DNA of 43,286 nucleotides from Actinomycetaceae bacterium (lineage in GTDB: Bacteria; Actinomycetota; Actinomycetes; Actinomycetales; Actinomycetaceae): the NCBI GenBank assembly GCA_017934115.1, contig JAGBKC010000008.1:1-43286 (forward strand). The letters are read 5' to 3'. Positions 42,806-43,286 of the stretch are shown in pieces (position 1 is the stretch's first letter; each line of letters starts with the position of its first letter). Under the pieces are notes generated by a model. That model saw only the letters and a list, made by a program, of their open reading frames with translations. It did not search any database and had not been told where the DNA came from. The position numbers and the translations under genes are program-made.

Positions 42806-43286
42806 TTATTCTTCTTCGGTTTTATCGTTTACTTCTTTGGCGTTTTCCTCGTCGTTCTGTATAGATGATGAGGTAGTAGAACTACGAGTGAAATTCCCAG
42901 CTAAGATATGAGAACTCTTTTCGCTGCGCTCAATGCCTGCAATGGCATATGCTTCATCTTCATCAAGAGTTTCTTTTTCGAGCAATGCATCTACTAAAGC
43001 TTGATGCTGTGCATGGTGTTCACGCAATAAGCGGCGTGCTTCCTCGTAGCATTCGCGCATGAAGTTTTGTACTTCTACATCAACTTCATGCAGTAATTGT
43101 TCTGATGCTCCAGATGTGCGCGGGTCACCTTCAAGAGGATAGACCTGAATAGGGCCGATCTTTTCGCTCATGCCCCATCGTCCAAACATTTGGCGTGCGA
43201 TATTTGTGGCTTGTTGTAAGTCGGAATCAGCACCTGATGTGATAACGCCATAGACTTCTTCTTCTGCAGCCATGCCGCCAAGCGCA
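42806..43286 (-). CDS. ftsH: ATP-dependent zinc metalloprotease FtsH, C-terminal part (5' end outside window)
   Basis: Membrane-anchored AAA+ protease that degrades misfolded and regulatory proteins. Only the C-terminal ~160 residues are in the window; the frame is open to base 43286, and ALGGMAAEEEVYG at the edge is the family's conserved GGxAAEExxxG region. TSGADSDLQQATNIARQMF and the WGMSEKIGPI segment follow, with the third zinc-ligand aspartate in SDLQQAT. The rest is helical and ends in an acidic, Ser/Thr-rich tail. The internal ATG at 43273 is not the start. The gene is intact and followed by its own terminator. Confidence 0.95.
   Translation of the reverse strand, partial: ALGGMAAEEEVYGVITSGADSDLQQATNIARQMFGRWGMSEKIGPIQVYPLEGDPRTSGASEQLLHEVDVEVQNFMRECYEEARRLLREHHAQHQALVDALLEKETLDEDEAYAIAGIERSEKSSHILAGNFTRSSTTSSSIQNDEENAKEVNDKTEEE

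Noticed and set aside
1..43286. tRNA genes, rRNA, CRISPR arrays, insertion sequences, riboswitches
   Set aside because: Looked for characteristic T-loop sequences, regular direct repeats and transposase motifs on both strands; none found by eye.

Overview
The window looks like a chromosomal segment of a low-GC, Gram-positive actinobacterium (Actinomycetota; a Bifidobacteriales- or Actinomycetales-like lineage is my inference). The supporting evidence is a resuscitation-promoting-factor-like protein with DUF348-G5-transglycosylase layout directly after metG and tatD, an Ssd/TadZ-TadA-TadB-TadC cluster of actinobacterial type, a 1398-residue HrpA helicase, many lipobox lipoproteins and no outer-membrane genes. 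I cannot name the genus. No tRNA, rRNA, CRISPR array or transposase was seen.

Layout. 1-10757 is mostly housekeeping: the 3' end of serS, a Cof-type HAD phosphatase, a membrane acyltransferase, then dtd, hrpA and a YfhO-type membrane protein on the minus strand. 11031-15625 holds two family-2 glycosyltransferases, the remnant of an NlpC/P60-type hydrolase, a broken lipoprotein gene and a membrane protein. An MFS exporter (15629-17080) converges on a Tad cluster (17055-20641) that has no pilin genes here. 20852-24897 carries small lipoproteins, a membrane protein, an SprT-like metalloprotein and a second copy of the large lipoprotein family. A nicotinamidase-like enzyme with a very acidic tail (24975-25823, minus) is followed by an AT-rich run, 25996-31435: a cationic secreted protein, two lipoproteins and a MacAB-like exporter with a peptidoglycan-binding adaptor. 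metG, tatD and the rpf-like gene (31491-35584) come next, then the third large lipoprotein copy, a TM2 protein, a Phd-Doc toxin-antitoxin pair, an hpaH-hpaI pair, an exported toxin-like protein with a coupled small membrane protein plus a decayed second copy of that cassette, and the 3' end of ftsH.

The main pattern is that the housekeeping genes are all intact, although several contain runs of 8-9 identical bases, while seven accessory genes are each broken by one small indel, mostly in a homopolymer or a dinucleotide repeat. These are three paralogous lipoproteins of about 410 residues, a small lipoprotein, an ABC ATPase, Doc, and the cationic secreted protein. In the last case a (TC)7 tract sits just after the start codon and loss of one TC unit would restore a complete signal peptide. 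This points to phase-variable surface and export functions, or to coordinated decay.

The two best candidates for undescribed systems are (i) 25996-31435, read as a switchable cationic secreted protein with its lipoproteins and exporter, and (ii) 40700-42692, read as a modular secreted toxin-like protein with a translationally coupled membrane immunity candidate and an orphan tail-plus-immunity remnant downstream.
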